From Methanogenium sp. (GTDB lineage: Archaea > Halobacteriota > Methanomicrobia > Methanomicrobiales > Methanomicrobiaceae), in the NCBI GenBank assembly GCA_030595665.1, contig JAUVCV010000002.1, positions 48,486-112,485 on the forward strand: 64,000 bases of DNA, written 5' to 3'. The notes beneath the pieces are model-generated. The model did no database searches. It worked only from the letters and a program-made list of their open reading frames with translations, and had not been told where the DNA came from. How positions within the stretch are numbered: the first letter of the stretch is position 1; each line of letters begins with the position of its first letter. Below, piece after piece: positions 9,094 through 17,632 of this stretch. Both the position numbers and the translations under genes were made by a program.

Positions 9094-10853
9094 GTGCTCT
9101 CTCCGCCAGGGTTTTGGAATGCGTCTTTCATCCGGCGTTCGGTCTCCTCAAAATACTCCCGGAAGTCGGCATCCGGAATCGCACCGAGACGCAGCAGGCG
9201 TTTTGCTACCGACAGAGCTGCAATCACAGAGACTTGCATGCCACCTGCCACTGCCGCCTTCCCGTAACAGGCGTAATCGGTGATGAGCTGCATCATCATA
9301 TACTGCTTATCGGGGGCGCAGAAGGTGTCCACCGGGTCAAAGGCATACTGGACCAGAAATGACTCCCGGATATACTCTGCGATATGCAGGGAGAGTTTGT
9401 CGTCCTCCGGCAGCACGTCGGGCCCCACCAGCTGGACAATTTCCTCAAGCTCGCTCTCTTTCTGGAGAATGGCCATCATGCTTCTGCGCATCTCCCCCCA
9501 TTGGTCCCCCACATGCTCGTTCCACCATCTTTCCACAGCGTCCGGATAGAGGGAGTAGGACGTGAGCCAGTTGACCGCGGGAAAGTGGCGTTCATGGGCA
9601 AGGTCTGCATCCAGTGCCCAGAATACACGGACGACCCGGAGCGTGTTCTGGGTGACCGGTTCGGAGAAATCCCCGCCCGGCGGTGAGACGGCACCGATGA
9701 CCGAGACTGATCCCGCCTTCCCGGACGGACCCAGCACCCGGACATGGCCTGCCCGTTCATAGAAGCAGGCCAGCCGGGAGGCGAGATAAGCCGGATATCC
9801 GTGCTCGCCCGGCATCTCCTCCAGACGCCCGGAGATCTCCCGCATCGCCTCTGCCCAGCGGGAGGTGGAGTCAGCCATCAGGGCCACATCATAGCCCATG
9901 TCACGGTAGTATTCAGCAATGGTGATGCCAGTATACACCGAGGCCTCCCGTGCGGCCACCGGCATATTCGAGGTGTTGCCAATAAGGACGGTTCTTTCCA
10001 TCAGGGGCTCGCCGCTCTTCGGGTCGGTAAGGGCAGGGAACTGGCGCAACACATCTGCGAGTTCATTGCCCCGCTCCCCGCAGCCCACATAAACGATGAT
10101 GTCCGCATCCGACCACTTCGCCAGTTGGTGCTGGACCACGGTCTTTCCGGCCCCGAACGGTCCGGGCACCGCCGCCGTCCCGCCTTTGACGATAGGGAAA
10201 AAGGAGTCGATGACCCGCTGACCGGTTATAAGCGGGGCACCGGGTTTCAGCTTCTCTGCAACCGGTCGGGTAACCCGCACCGGCCAGCGGCGGAGCATGG
10301 TAACAGGTAATTCTTTTCCGTCAGTGCTGAGAATAGTCGCAATCTCTTCTGTTACCGTATACTCACCGGCACCTGCCACAGAGGCAATGGTCCCCTCCAT
10401 GCCATGCGGGATGAGGACAGAATGCGTAAACCTGCCCTCCTGCACGGTCCCGATAACGGTGCCGGGTGTTGCCGCGGCACCCGGTGCTGCTTCCGGGGTA
10501 AATATATACGTGCGCTTCCTGTCAAGAGCAGGGAATGAGGCGCCACGGACGATGAATACACCCATCTCCTCACGGATCACCTGAAGCGGGCGCTGTATAC
10601 CATCATAGACCATACCCAGAAGACCCGGGCCCAGTTCAACAGAGAGCGGCGCACCGGTTCGCTCCACCGGTTCGCCCGGGGCAAGTCCGGTGGTATCCTC
10701 ATACACCTGAATCGTCGCCACATCCTCGGAGAGGCCGATGACCTCACCGATCAGGGCACCCCCCCCCACATGGACCACTTCATACATGAGCGCACCCCGC
10801 ATACGGTCCGCCTCCACCACCGGGCCGGCGATACGGATGATGCGGCCGGTCAT
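9090..10853 (-). CDS. atpA: A-type ATP synthase catalytic subunit A
   Basis: 587 residues. The Walker A motif is GPFGAGKT (near residue 232), preceded by the archaeal A-subunit insert. The catalytic region [19 protein letters not shown] follows, then the ADP-binding [20 protein letters not shown] segment. It hydrolyses or makes ATP at the A/B interface. It overlaps atpF and atpB by four bases each. Confidence 0.98.
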   Translation of the reverse strand: MTGRIIRIAGPVVEADRMRGALMYEVVHVGGGALIGEVIGLSEDVATIQVYEDTTGLAPGEPVERTGAPLSVELGPGLLGMVYDGIQRPLQVIREEMGVFIVRGASFPALDRKRTYIFTPEAAPGAAATPGTVIGTVQEGRFTHSVLIPHGMEGTIASVAGAGEYTVTEEIATILSTDGKELPVTMLRRWPVRVTRPVAEKLKPGAPLITGQRVIDSFFPIVKGGTAAVPGPFGAGKTVVQHQLAKWSDADIIVYVGCGERGNELADVLRQFPALTDPKSGEPLMERTVLIGNTSNMPVAAREASVYTGITIAEYYRDMGYDVALMADSTSRWAEAMREISGRLEEMPGEHGYPAYLASRLACFYERAGHVRVLGPSGKAGSVSVIGAVSPPGGDFSEPVTQNTLRVVRVFWALDADLAHERHFPAVNWLTSYSLYPDAVERWWNEHVGDQWGEMRRSMMAILQKESELEEIVQLVGPDVLPEDDKLSLHIAEYIRESFLVQYAFDPVDTFCAPDKQYMMMQLITDYACYGKAAVAGGMQVSVIAALSVAKRLLRLGAIPDADFREYFEETERRMKDAFQNPGGEST

Positions 10854-11161
10854 GGGCCCGCCCCCGGCATATTCCTGCCCGCGACCTTTCTGACCGCGGC
10901 AGATACAGCATCCTCGCCGTGGACCGGGCCTGCCAGTCCGGGAATGCTGATGACAACCGGATACGCCCCCTTCGAGGAAGGGATCGGGATCTCTTTCAGA
11001 TATTGGTCCAGCACACAGACGACACCGGTGTCCGGGCGCTTTAGCATCTCTTCGAGGGCACGGCGTGCCTCCTCTGCATCACGGCAGGGAATGGTATCGG
11101 CGATACCTCCTGCCCTGCAGGCGGCCACCATCATCCAGTCACCGATGGCAATGATCTTCAT
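10850..11161 (-). CDS. atpF: A-type ATP synthase subunit F
   Basis: 103 residues, the standard size. The N-terminus MKIIAIGDWMMVAACRAGGI is a small Rossmann-like fold, followed by a proline/glycine-rich segment ending IPSSKGAYPVVISIPG. F sits with D on the central stalk. It lies between atpC and atpA with four-base overlaps on both sides, as in other archaeal atp operons. Confidence 0.93.
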   Translation of the reverse strand: MKIIAIGDWMMVAACRAGGIADTIPCRDAEEARRALEEMLKRPDTGVVCVLDQYLKEIPIPSSKGAYPVVISIPGLAGPVHGEDAVSAAVRKVAGRNMPGAGP

Positions 11162-12348
11162 TCGTTTATCTCCTCCAGCACGAGTAGTCGTGCAATCTCT
11201 TCCGGCGGCAGAGAGGCAGCGACCCCTCCGACGATCACCTGCATATTCTGCACCTCATATCCGAGTGCGACCATATACCGGAGCAGGGGGCCACTCTCCA
11301 GATGATACTGGTTTGAGACCGCACGCACTGAGTCAAGCATGCACTGGTCGAGGGCGGCCTCTAAAACAGGGATATCCTCATCTTTGACTGCCTCAGGATA
11401 ACGGGAGAGATATGGTTCATACCATGTCCCCGCCAGTGCCAGTATGAGGTCCGGCAGGGAACCGGCCCGTCTTGCATGCTCCAATCGGTCGCCGGTGAGT
11501 TCAAACCCCCCCTCCGGGATGAGGTGACGGCCAGTCTCCTCCCGTTCCACACCCAGTGAGAGGGCACGAAGTAATGCCCGGATGTTTGCCTGATCGATCA
11601 TCCGGCCCGCGGTCTCGGTGACCGGCGGTGAGAGGGAGATGTCCACACTCCTGGCCGCAAGAGAGAGACGCTCCAGCAGGGCCGTCTGCACCCGTGCAGA
11701 GAAACGGGCCGGGTCACCTGCCGCCGTACGGTATGCGGCGGCAAGCACCAGCCCAAAGGGTGTCTGGGCAAACCGGTTGAGGGCATCCTCAGGTCCTGCG
11801 GCATGGGCGGCCTTGCGCACCAGCTCCGGTGTTAACGGTCCGGCAGAAGAGATCCGCTGCTCAAGGTCTGCGGGAGATATATTCCTCGCCCGGCCCATGA
11901 TGATCCCGGCGGCCTCCCGTGCGACAAGCATCTCCCCGTATGTTGCAAAGAAGTGGCGCACACTATCCGGCACATTCTCACTGAGGCTCATCACCTTTCC
12001 GTAATAGTACCCGCGGATGGCCCGTTCTGCGATGTCGATGTCCATCTCTCCTGCTGCCGGGAAGGGGTGGCCGGCGGCCCGGAAGCGGTCAAAGAGGTCG
12101 TGCAGGGTATGTGCCTCACGCACGACTGCCGCCGTCACCGGGTCCACCATCGGATTGCCTATCGCCCGCACCCGTGCATCCGGCCGGGCGAAGACGGCAA
12201 TATTCAGAATGATACGGAAGTATCCGGCCGATGCCGCGAGCATCAGACTGATGAGGATCACAATGGCAATGGCCGCAACGAGGAGTGCGGTTGCACTGTC
12301 CCCGGAGAGCAGACCGGAGAAGAGGGATGAGAGGGAGAGGTCAGTCAT
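11158..12348 (-). CDS. atpC: A-type ATP synthase subunit C
   Basis: About 396 residues from ATG (MTDLSLSSLF); a TTG nine bases further upstream is less likely. It starts with a hydrophobic helix and is otherwise helical (YYYGKVMSLSENVPDSVRHF, DLEQRISSAGPLTPELV), matching the archaeal C/V-type d subunit. That subunit couples the central stalk to the membrane rotor. The N-terminal helix (TALLVAAIAIVILISLMLAA) is longer and more hydrophobic than expected for a soluble subunit. The start codon overlaps the end of atpE. Confidence 0.88.
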   Translation of the reverse strand: MTDLSLSSLFSGLLSGDSATALLVAAIAIVILISLMLAASAGYFRIILNIAVFARPDARVRAIGNPMVDPVTAAVVREAHTLHDLFDRFRAAGHPFPAAGEMDIDIAERAIRGYYYGKVMSLSENVPDSVRHFFATYGEMLVAREAAGIIMGRARNISPADLEQRISSAGPLTPELVRKAAHAAGPEDALNRFAQTPFGLVLAAAYRTAAGDPARFSARVQTALLERLSLAARSVDISLSPPVTETAGRMIDQANIRALLRALSLGVEREETGRHLIPEGGFELTGDRLEHARRAGSLPDLILALAGTWYEPYLSRYPEAVKDEDIPVLEAALDQCMLDSVRAVSNQYHLESGPLLRYMVALGYEVQNMQVIVGGVAASLPPEEIARLLVLEEINE

Positions 12349-12937
12349 GGCCACCAAAGAGTATCTGCGCTGTTTTTCGGGTCAAACACTCCCGCATTCG
12401 TTCGCATCTGGCGGAGAACCGCTGGTCGCACCGGTGCATTCCACAGGTGATGACAATGCCGCCCCCGCTGCGGTCGGTCGTTGTTTCACGCAGCAGGGCA
12501 GCGCTGACATCCGGGAATGCCGCAAGTGCCGCTTCTGCGGCATCCTGATCCTCCTCCCGGAAGAGCACCTCGTGCGTTCCCGGCCCGATGACCTCCCGGC
12601 CTTCTGCGATCAGGTCACGCAGCACATCGGGATAGATTGGCAGGCAGGGCAGGAGAGAGAGGTGCTCTTTGGCCCCGGCAAAGCATCGGGCGATCCCCTC
12701 CTCCCGTGTTTTCCGCACATTGCCCCGTGCAGCAAGCCGTGCCCGTGCGACAATCCTCCTCTGCCGGGCCACTGCCTCCCGCCTGCCGTCCGTGGTGATG
12801 ACAGTATAGGTTGCCTCTGCTGCCGCCTCCCCCTCGCGCTGGATACGGGCGGCCTCGTCTGCTGCCGCCTGCCGTATCCGGGCGGCTTCTGCGGCGGCAT
12901 CCGCATCCATTCGTGCAATGATCTCCTCCACGCCCAT
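12341..12937 (-). CDS. atpE: A-type ATP synthase subunit E
   Basis: 198 residues. The N-terminal half is a charged alanine-rich coiled coil (IIARMDADAAAEAARIRQAA), and the C-terminal half is a small globular domain ending DRSGGGIVITCG...RMRECLTRKTAQILF. This is the peripheral-stalk subunit that pairs with H. Its start is one base past the atpK stop. Confidence 0.9.
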   Translation of the reverse strand: MGVEEIIARMDADAAAEAARIRQAAADEAARIQREGEAAAEATYTVITTDGRREAVARQRRIVARARLAARGNVRKTREEGIARCFAGAKEHLSLLPCLPIYPDVLRDLIAEGREVIGPGTHEVLFREEDQDAAEAALAAFPDVSAALLRETTTDRSGGGIVITCGMHRCDQRFSARCERMRECLTRKTAQILFGGHD

Positions 12938-14386
12938 TCACGCACCCCCGAAGAGCCCGATGCCGAACATGATCAACACGGCGATGAGGAGGCCGAATAT
13001 CGCAAAGGTCTCTGCCATTACGGCAAAGACGAGGCTTGCTCCCATCGCCTCACGCCGCTGTGCAGTGGCGCCGATTCCGGAGGCGGCGGTCATGCCCTGA
13101 CCGATGGCAGAGAGGCCCGCAAGGCCGACGGCAAACCCGGCACCGATGGCAGCCAGACCCGCTGCAGCCGTTGCCGTGACATCACGGGTGATCATGCCGG
13201 TGAAGGCCATAATCAGGATGGCAACCAGGAGGCCGTATATCGCCTGCGTCTCCGGGATGACGGTGAAGACCAACCCTTTCCCAAACATCTCCTCGTTTTC
13301 AGCGGTGGCGGCAATGCCTGCGGATGCCGCGATGCCCTGGCCGATGGCGGAAATACCCGCAAAGCCCACAGCAAACCCGCAGGCAATGGCGCCAAACCCG
13401 GCGGCAAGGGTGGCGGTGACATCATGGGTGATCATGCCGGTGAAGACCATGATCAGGATGGCAACCAAGAGGCCGTATATCGCCTGCGTCTCCGGTATCA
13501 CCGAGAAGACGAGATTCTTGCCAAAGCTTTCTTCATGCTCGGCGGTCGTCGCGGTGCCCGCCGCAGCGGCAATGCCCTGACCGACGGCAGATATGCCGGC
13601 AAGCCCGACGGCAAACCCACATCCGATGGCGGCAAAGCCGATGGCAAGATTTCGGGTCGGTTCTCCGGCAATCATGCCAGTGAAGGCCATGATAAGGATG
13701 GCAACGAGGAGGCCGTATATCGCCTGCGTCTCCGGTATCACGGAGAAGACCAGACTCTTGCCGAAGCTCTCTTCATGCTCGGCAGAGGCGGCAGACCCCG
13801 CCGCAGCGGCGATGCCCTGACCGATGGCAGAGAGTCCGGCGATGCCCACTGCAAGACCGCATCCGATGGCGGCAAGGCCGGTCGCTTCGGTCGCCGCCGC
13901 ATCTCCGGTCAAAAGTCCACTGAAGGCCATGATGAGAATGGCAACCAGGAGGCCGTATATCGCCTGCGTCTCCGGGATGACGGCAAAAATCAGGCTCCTG
14001 CCCATTGCAGAGTCGTGCTCGGCGGTGGCGGCAATGCCTGCGGATGCCGCAATGCCCTGCCCAATCGCCGAAAAGCCGGAGATGCCGGTCGCAAGGCCCG
14101 CACCAACTGCGGCAAGGCCGAGGGGAAGGGGCACAGCCCCGCCCCCGCCGCCGATGACACCGGTTGAAAGAAGAATGAGAACCGCGACAAGGAGACCGTA
14201 CATGCCCTGGGTCTGAGGCACGGCCTGGAAGACCAGTGCCCGCCCAAACTTCTCCGGCCGGACCGCGATGACACCCGCACCGGTGGCACCGGCGATGCCG
14301 ACACCGATGCCTGAGCCAATGGCGGAGAGACCGACGGCAAGACCGGCTCCGGTCACGGCAAGAATGGTGCCTGCATCAACGACCAT
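12938..14386 (-). CDS. atpK: A-type ATP synthase rotor subunit K (c): six fused hairpins
   Basis: 482 residues from the ATG at 14384-14386, which has a GGAGG Shine-Dalgarno a few bases upstream; the open frame extends further but is not needed. The protein is six consecutive ~80-residue helical hairpins, hence twelve membrane helices. Hairpins 2-5 end with the ion-binding motif IPETQAIYGLLVAILIM, and hairpin 6 has MAETFAIFGLL. Hairpin 1 has VPQTQGMYGLL, so its glutamate is replaced by glutamine. Hairpins 2-6 carry a conserved Gln in the outer helix (AIGQG or AVGQG); hairpin 1 has Ser there. The Q...ET-Q-Y combination is that of Na+-binding c subunits. Usual archaeal K has one to three hairpins; Methanopyrus has thirteen. 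Confidence 0.93.
   Translation of the reverse strand: MVVDAGTILAVTGAGLAVGLSAIGSGIGVGIAGATGAGVIAVRPEKFGRALVFQAVPQTQGMYGLLVAVLILLSTGVIGGGGGAVPLPLGLAAVGAGLATGISGFSAIGQGIAASAGIAATAEHDSAMGRSLIFAVIPETQAIYGLLVAILIMAFSGLLTGDAAATEATGLAAIGCGLAVGIAGLSAIGQGIAAAAGSAASAEHEESFGKSLVFSVIPETQAIYGLLVAILIMAFTGMIAGEPTRNLAIGFAAIGCGFAVGLAGISAVGQGIAAAAGTATTAEHEESFGKNLVFSVIPETQAIYGLLVAILIMVFTGMITHDVTATLAAGFGAIACGFAVGFAGISAIGQGIAASAGIAATAENEEMFGKGLVFTVIPETQAIYGLLVAILIMAFTGMITRDVTATAAAGLAAIGAGFAVGLAGLSAIGQGMTAASGIGATAQRREAMGASLVFAVMAETFAIFGLLIAVLIMFGIGLFGGA
12938..14386 (-). repeat. ~240-bp tandem repeats inside atpK
   Basis: The 25-base string starting ggccgtatatcgcctgcgtc recurs at 13231, 13471, 13711 and 13951, exactly 240 bases apart. 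The surrounding sequence is also very similar. This DNA-level identity among the four central hairpins points to recent unequal crossing-over or gene conversion. Hairpins 1 and 6 are more divergent. Confidence 0.9.
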
Positions 14387-16349
14387 CGCATTCCTCCTGC
14401 GGCATCGTATGTGTCCGCTGTGCTGCAAAGGGGGAAAACGCTCTCCCGCCTGCGTCAAAGAACCGCCCGAAAAACTCTACATACTGGAGGCGGAGTGCAT
14501 GGATGAATCCCCCAAGGCACTGGAGGACCAGGTTTGCCGCATGCCCGGCAACAGCAAAGAGAATGCCAACGATAAAAAAGACCGGGCCGATTCCCATAAT
14601 CATCCCCGAGAGGATGTTGATCATCATTGCAATGCCGCCCGTGGCAAGGGCAAGTGCAAGGATACGGGTATAGCTGAGCCAGTCCCCGAGGTAGCCGGTG
14701 AGAGAGAAAAAACCGAGCGGACCGTTATCTTTCAGGATACCAATGATAGCAACCACACCACCGACCCAGGCAAGTGTGGTGACAAAGGATGAGAATGTGG
14801 CCCACCCAAAGAACGAGAGAATGAGAACTGCTGCACAGGGCTGAAGCAGAAACCAGGTGCATTCAGAATTGAGCATTTGTCGGCGTTCACCACACCGGAG
14901 ATGTTCTGATGCAGCAATCGCAAAACCGAGGTTGAGGTGGGCGATGCCGATGGCAAGTGCCAAAAGGAGGAGTGAGAGGGGATCATTCAGGGGTTCGATG
15001 ACCGTAAACGGCAGGGTGATGCCGAAGAAGGCGGGCAGATTGCCAAAGAAACTCCCCATGAGAAGGCCAAATACCGTGCCCGCAACACCACAGGCACAGA
15101 GGACGATTGCAAGGTCACGAGTGGTTCCCTGCGAATGCCCCACCCCGCGGAGGAGGAACGCTGCAATGAGAAAGAGAAGGATGCCATACCCGGCATCGCC
15201 GAGCATAAGGCCGAAGGTGAGGACGAGTACCGGTGCAAGAAAGAGTGTGGGGTCAATTTTGCCATATGCGGGCATCCCGAACATGGCGGTGAGAAACCCG
15301 TACGGCGCCAGCCAGCGGGGATGATCAAAGGCCGACGGCACTGCACCTGTTGCAGGTTCTGTGGTGCAGAAGGAAAGACAGCCGGTCGAACGGTCGCAAA
15401 GTGCCCGTATCCGTGGCAAATCACGTGTTTTGACCCATCCCTGCATGACCATGAGAGAACCGGCCTTTCCAAACAGAGGGGCGGCATCCTCACGATCCCG
15501 CATGATGGCCAGCTCCTCTGCCATCGCCTCAAGTCGGGTGAAATGGGTTCGGCCCAGCTCTTTAAGGGAGGCATGAATCTCTGTTTGCTCCTGCCGGAGC
15601 CGGGTTCGTTCGGTATGTATGGCGGTGATGCCTGCCGATGCCGTGCCTTCAGTCGTCTCCAGGGTAAACTCCCGGAATGCGAGTGCACGAAGCACCCGGT
15701 CGACATCTGCTGACACATCAGGGTGCGTAATGGTAACAACAGTTGCCAGACGGTCTCCAACCCCACAGAGAAGAAATGACGCAGCGAGCTCAGGCATCTC
15801 TTCTTTCAGGTGACGCTCAATGTCTGCACAAACACCCGTCGGGATGATACCGGCCCGCACCTCAAGAAGGCCTGCCCCCCCCAACCGCCCGGGTTCAATG
15901 CCAAACGGAAGCAGCAGGGAAAGCATTTCCTCTTCCTCATCCAGCCGTCCAAGGCGTTCTGCTGTGGCAATATCACGGGTATGCAGGGCGAGTATTGTCT
16001 CTGTTATTTCTGAGAACCGGGCTGCTTCTTCAAGGGCAGACGCGGTATCGGTGACCGGAAATGCTATTTTTGTGTCGGGTGGCCGGGAAAAGAGCGCGAC
16101 AACCGTATTTTTTTCCGGAATGAACGCTGCAAGAATTTCAACGGTCCGCTCAAGACGGGACCTGGCTGCTGCAATATCAGGGACGCCCGATGATCGGTGG
16201 CACGGGGTGACAAGCTCCCGAAGACGCTCTTCATCAGCAACCGATCGTAGTTCAACGGCCCCTGCCTCGTGCAGGGCGGCGACCATCTCAGTCCGTCCGG
16301 CGGTGTGCACCCCTACCGTGAGTCTGACCATCTCAGCGGGTCTGATCAT
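14376..16349 (-). CDS. atpI: A-type ATP synthase subunit I (a), membrane stator
   Basis: 657 residues. A cytoplasmic N-terminal half (~1-350) with coiled-coil segments is followed by seven or eight membrane helices. The proline-rich entry (HPRWLAPYGFLTAMFGMPAY) and LTFGLMLGDAGYGILLFLI are typical, as is the LSYTRILALALATGGIA helix carrying the essential arginine. It forms the ion channels against the K ring. It overlaps atpH by 17 bases and the start of atpK by 11. Confidence 0.96.
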   Translation of the reverse strand: MIRPAEMVRLTVGVHTAGRTEMVAALHEAGAVELRSVADEERLRELVTPCHRSSGVPDIAAARSRLERTVEILAAFIPEKNTVVALFSRPPDTKIAFPVTDTASALEEAARFSEITETILALHTRDIATAERLGRLDEEEEMLSLLLPFGIEPGRLGGAGLLEVRAGIIPTGVCADIERHLKEEMPELAASFLLCGVGDRLATVVTITHPDVSADVDRVLRALAFREFTLETTEGTASAGITAIHTERTRLRQEQTEIHASLKELGRTHFTRLEAMAEELAIMRDREDAAPLFGKAGSLMVMQGWVKTRDLPRIRALCDRSTGCLSFCTTEPATGAVPSAFDHPRWLAPYGFLTAMFGMPAYGKIDPTLFLAPVLVLTFGLMLGDAGYGILLFLIAAFLLRGVGHSQGTTRDLAIVLCACGVAGTVFGLLMGSFFGNLPAFFGITLPFTVIEPLNDPLSLLLLALAIGIAHLNLGFAIAASEHLRCGERRQMLNSECTWFLLQPCAAVLILSFFGWATFSSFVTTLAWVGGVVAIIGILKDNGPLGFFSLTGYLGDWLSYTRILALALATGGIAMMINILSGMIMGIGPVFFIVGILFAVAGHAANLVLQCLGGFIHALRLQYVEFFGRFFDAGGRAFSPFAAQRTHTMPQEECDGR

Positions 16350-16659
16350 GCCCGATCACCTCCCCGACAACGAAGGCAATGGCCTCATCGAGCCTGGCAT
16401 CGGTCGCTTCCCGGATAAACACAATCTCCTCTTCTGCCGCCGCACGAATCCTCTCCGCTTCTGCTGCTGCCTCTTCTTCCACAGCGGCGATCCGGGTCAC
16501 CACTTCAGCCCTGGCCCGCTCTTTGGCGTCTGCTTCTTTCACCTGCGCATCCGCATGGGCCTGACTGATGTGGGCATCCGCCTCTGTGCGTGCCCGTTCA
16601 ATTGCCGCAAGCGCCGCTGCCTCTGCCTCCTGGATATGGATGATCTCCTGGAATGGCAC
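16333..16659 (-). CDS. atpH: A-type ATP synthase subunit H
   Basis: 108 residues, nearly all charged and alanine-rich coiled coil (HIQEAEAAALAAIERARTEA onwards). It has the right-handed heptad/hendecad-like pattern of subunit H, partner of E in the peripheral stalk. It is the first gene of the operon. An AT-richer stretch around 16690-16705 on this strand could be its promoter, but no classic TATA box is clear. Confidence 0.88.
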   Translation of the reverse strand: MPFQEIIHIQEAEAAALAAIERARTEADAHISQAHADAQVKEADAKERARAEVVTRIAAVEEEAAAEAERIRAAAEEEIVFIREATDARLDEAIAFVVGEVIGHDQTR

Positions 16660-16824
16660 ACAACCCCTCCTGTGTGTTGATATCCCCGCCAGTCATTAAG
16701 CATTTCGCCCCTGCGGGAAGGGAGGTGTTTTACAGGAGGGAACAGACAGGAACCAATGGCCCATCAGCGGGCCGGCCGGATCATCTGATTCAGCCGGATC
16801 GGCCATAACTCAAATATCAAATAC

Positions 16825-16834
16825 GTATATTTAA
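16825..16834 (+). promoter_or_regulatory. probable TATA box of tRNA-Glu
   Basis: The string gtatatttaa lies about 40-48 bases upstream of the tRNA-Glu gene, in an AT-rich patch (16810-16840) that contrasts with the GC-rich surroundings. The distance fits an archaeal promoter with a short tRNA leader. Read on the minus strand, the same box could also serve the atp operon with a long leader. Confidence 0.5.
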
Positions 16835-16872
16835 GTACGAATCCGACCCATCTTAGTAGGCATTACTACATT

Positions 16873-16947
16873 GCTGATATAGTGTAGTCCGGCCAATCAT
16901 GTCGGCCTCTCACGCCGACGACTGGGGTTCGAATCCCCATATCAGCA
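16873..16947 (+). tRNA. tRNA-Glu (anticodon CTC)
   Basis: The acceptor stem GCTGATA pairs with TATCAGC and discriminator A. The D-arm (GTGTAGTCCGGCCAATCAT) is typical of archaeal tRNA-Glu. The anticodon stem GTCGGC/GCCGAC holds the loop CTCTCAC, giving anticodon CTC. The T-arm is CTGGGG-TTCGAAT-CCCCAT. No intron and no encoded CCA. Confidence 0.93.
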
Positions 16948-17054
16948 TATTGAAGCTTTTTTGATTACTCATTTGCATATTGAAGGATATTTTTGCGAAT
17001 GAAATCTATGAATCGAAAATACGTTTTGATAATTAGCCATTGATCAAAATAGAG

Positions 17055-17465
17055 ATGGATTGCCTTTTTTGGCTACTGGTTGTAGGTTCTGCAGAAACAT
17101 ATGAGCCCAGAACGGTGTGGCAATTGGCAAGGATTAACAGGAATGGTTTCATCCAGCCCATACCATGTGGGGATCAACTCCAGGACTTATTCTCTGTTAA
17201 AACTGACCCACGGATAAATGAGTGGCAGGCCCTCACCGGAATGCTTGTGGTAAAATATTCAAACGGTCTCATTACCGATCCAATAAACGAAAATGTTGAG
17301 GAATCCGGTTATCCGGCATGGCGGTCCCAAGAGGCGGACTACCAGCACGGGCCCAAAGTATATGCACTGGATGAACTCAGGGAAACAGACGGCCTGAACT
17401 TCACCGGCAATTTCATATGGGTTCCCAAAAATGCATCTTTTGAAGAGATACTCAGTCTCATCTAA
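17055..17465 (+). CDS. hypothetical protein
   Basis: About 136 residues from the first ATG; TTG at 17040 would add five. The N-terminus is hydrophobic (CLFWLLVVGSAETYEP) and resembles the end of a signal peptide. The rest is soluble, with several Trp and Asn/Asp-rich turns and no motif I recognise. A short upstream frame (ATG near 16999, reading MKSMNRKYVLIISH then stop) has the look of a signal-peptide start in another frame, so the gene may be frameshifted at its 5' end. The start is uncertain. Confidence 0.5.
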   Translation: MDCLFWLLVVGSAETYEPRTVWQLARINRNGFIQPIPCGDQLQDLFSVKTDPRINEWQALTGMLVVKYSNGLITDPINENVEESGYPAWRSQEADYQHGPKVYALDELRETDGLNFTGNFIWVPKNASFEEILSLI

Positions 17466-17632
17466 GATGCGTCAAAACAAATTCCTCTTTTTCTCACCAC
17501 ATCACCATGGCATCCGTTTTTTTTCTGAATTCCATCATCATATGACAGATACAGATGGGTATAAAAGACGAAATAAATCAATTCATGGGAGGGGCGCAAC
17601 CCCCCACAAATTCATACATTTTCCAAAGCTGC

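Noticed and set aside
12017..14167. A 716-codon plus-strand open frame across atpC, atpE and atpK
   Set aside because: It is the antisense of GC-rich repeated coding sequence; the minus-strand genes have clear families and motifs, and the plus-strand product is low-complexity.
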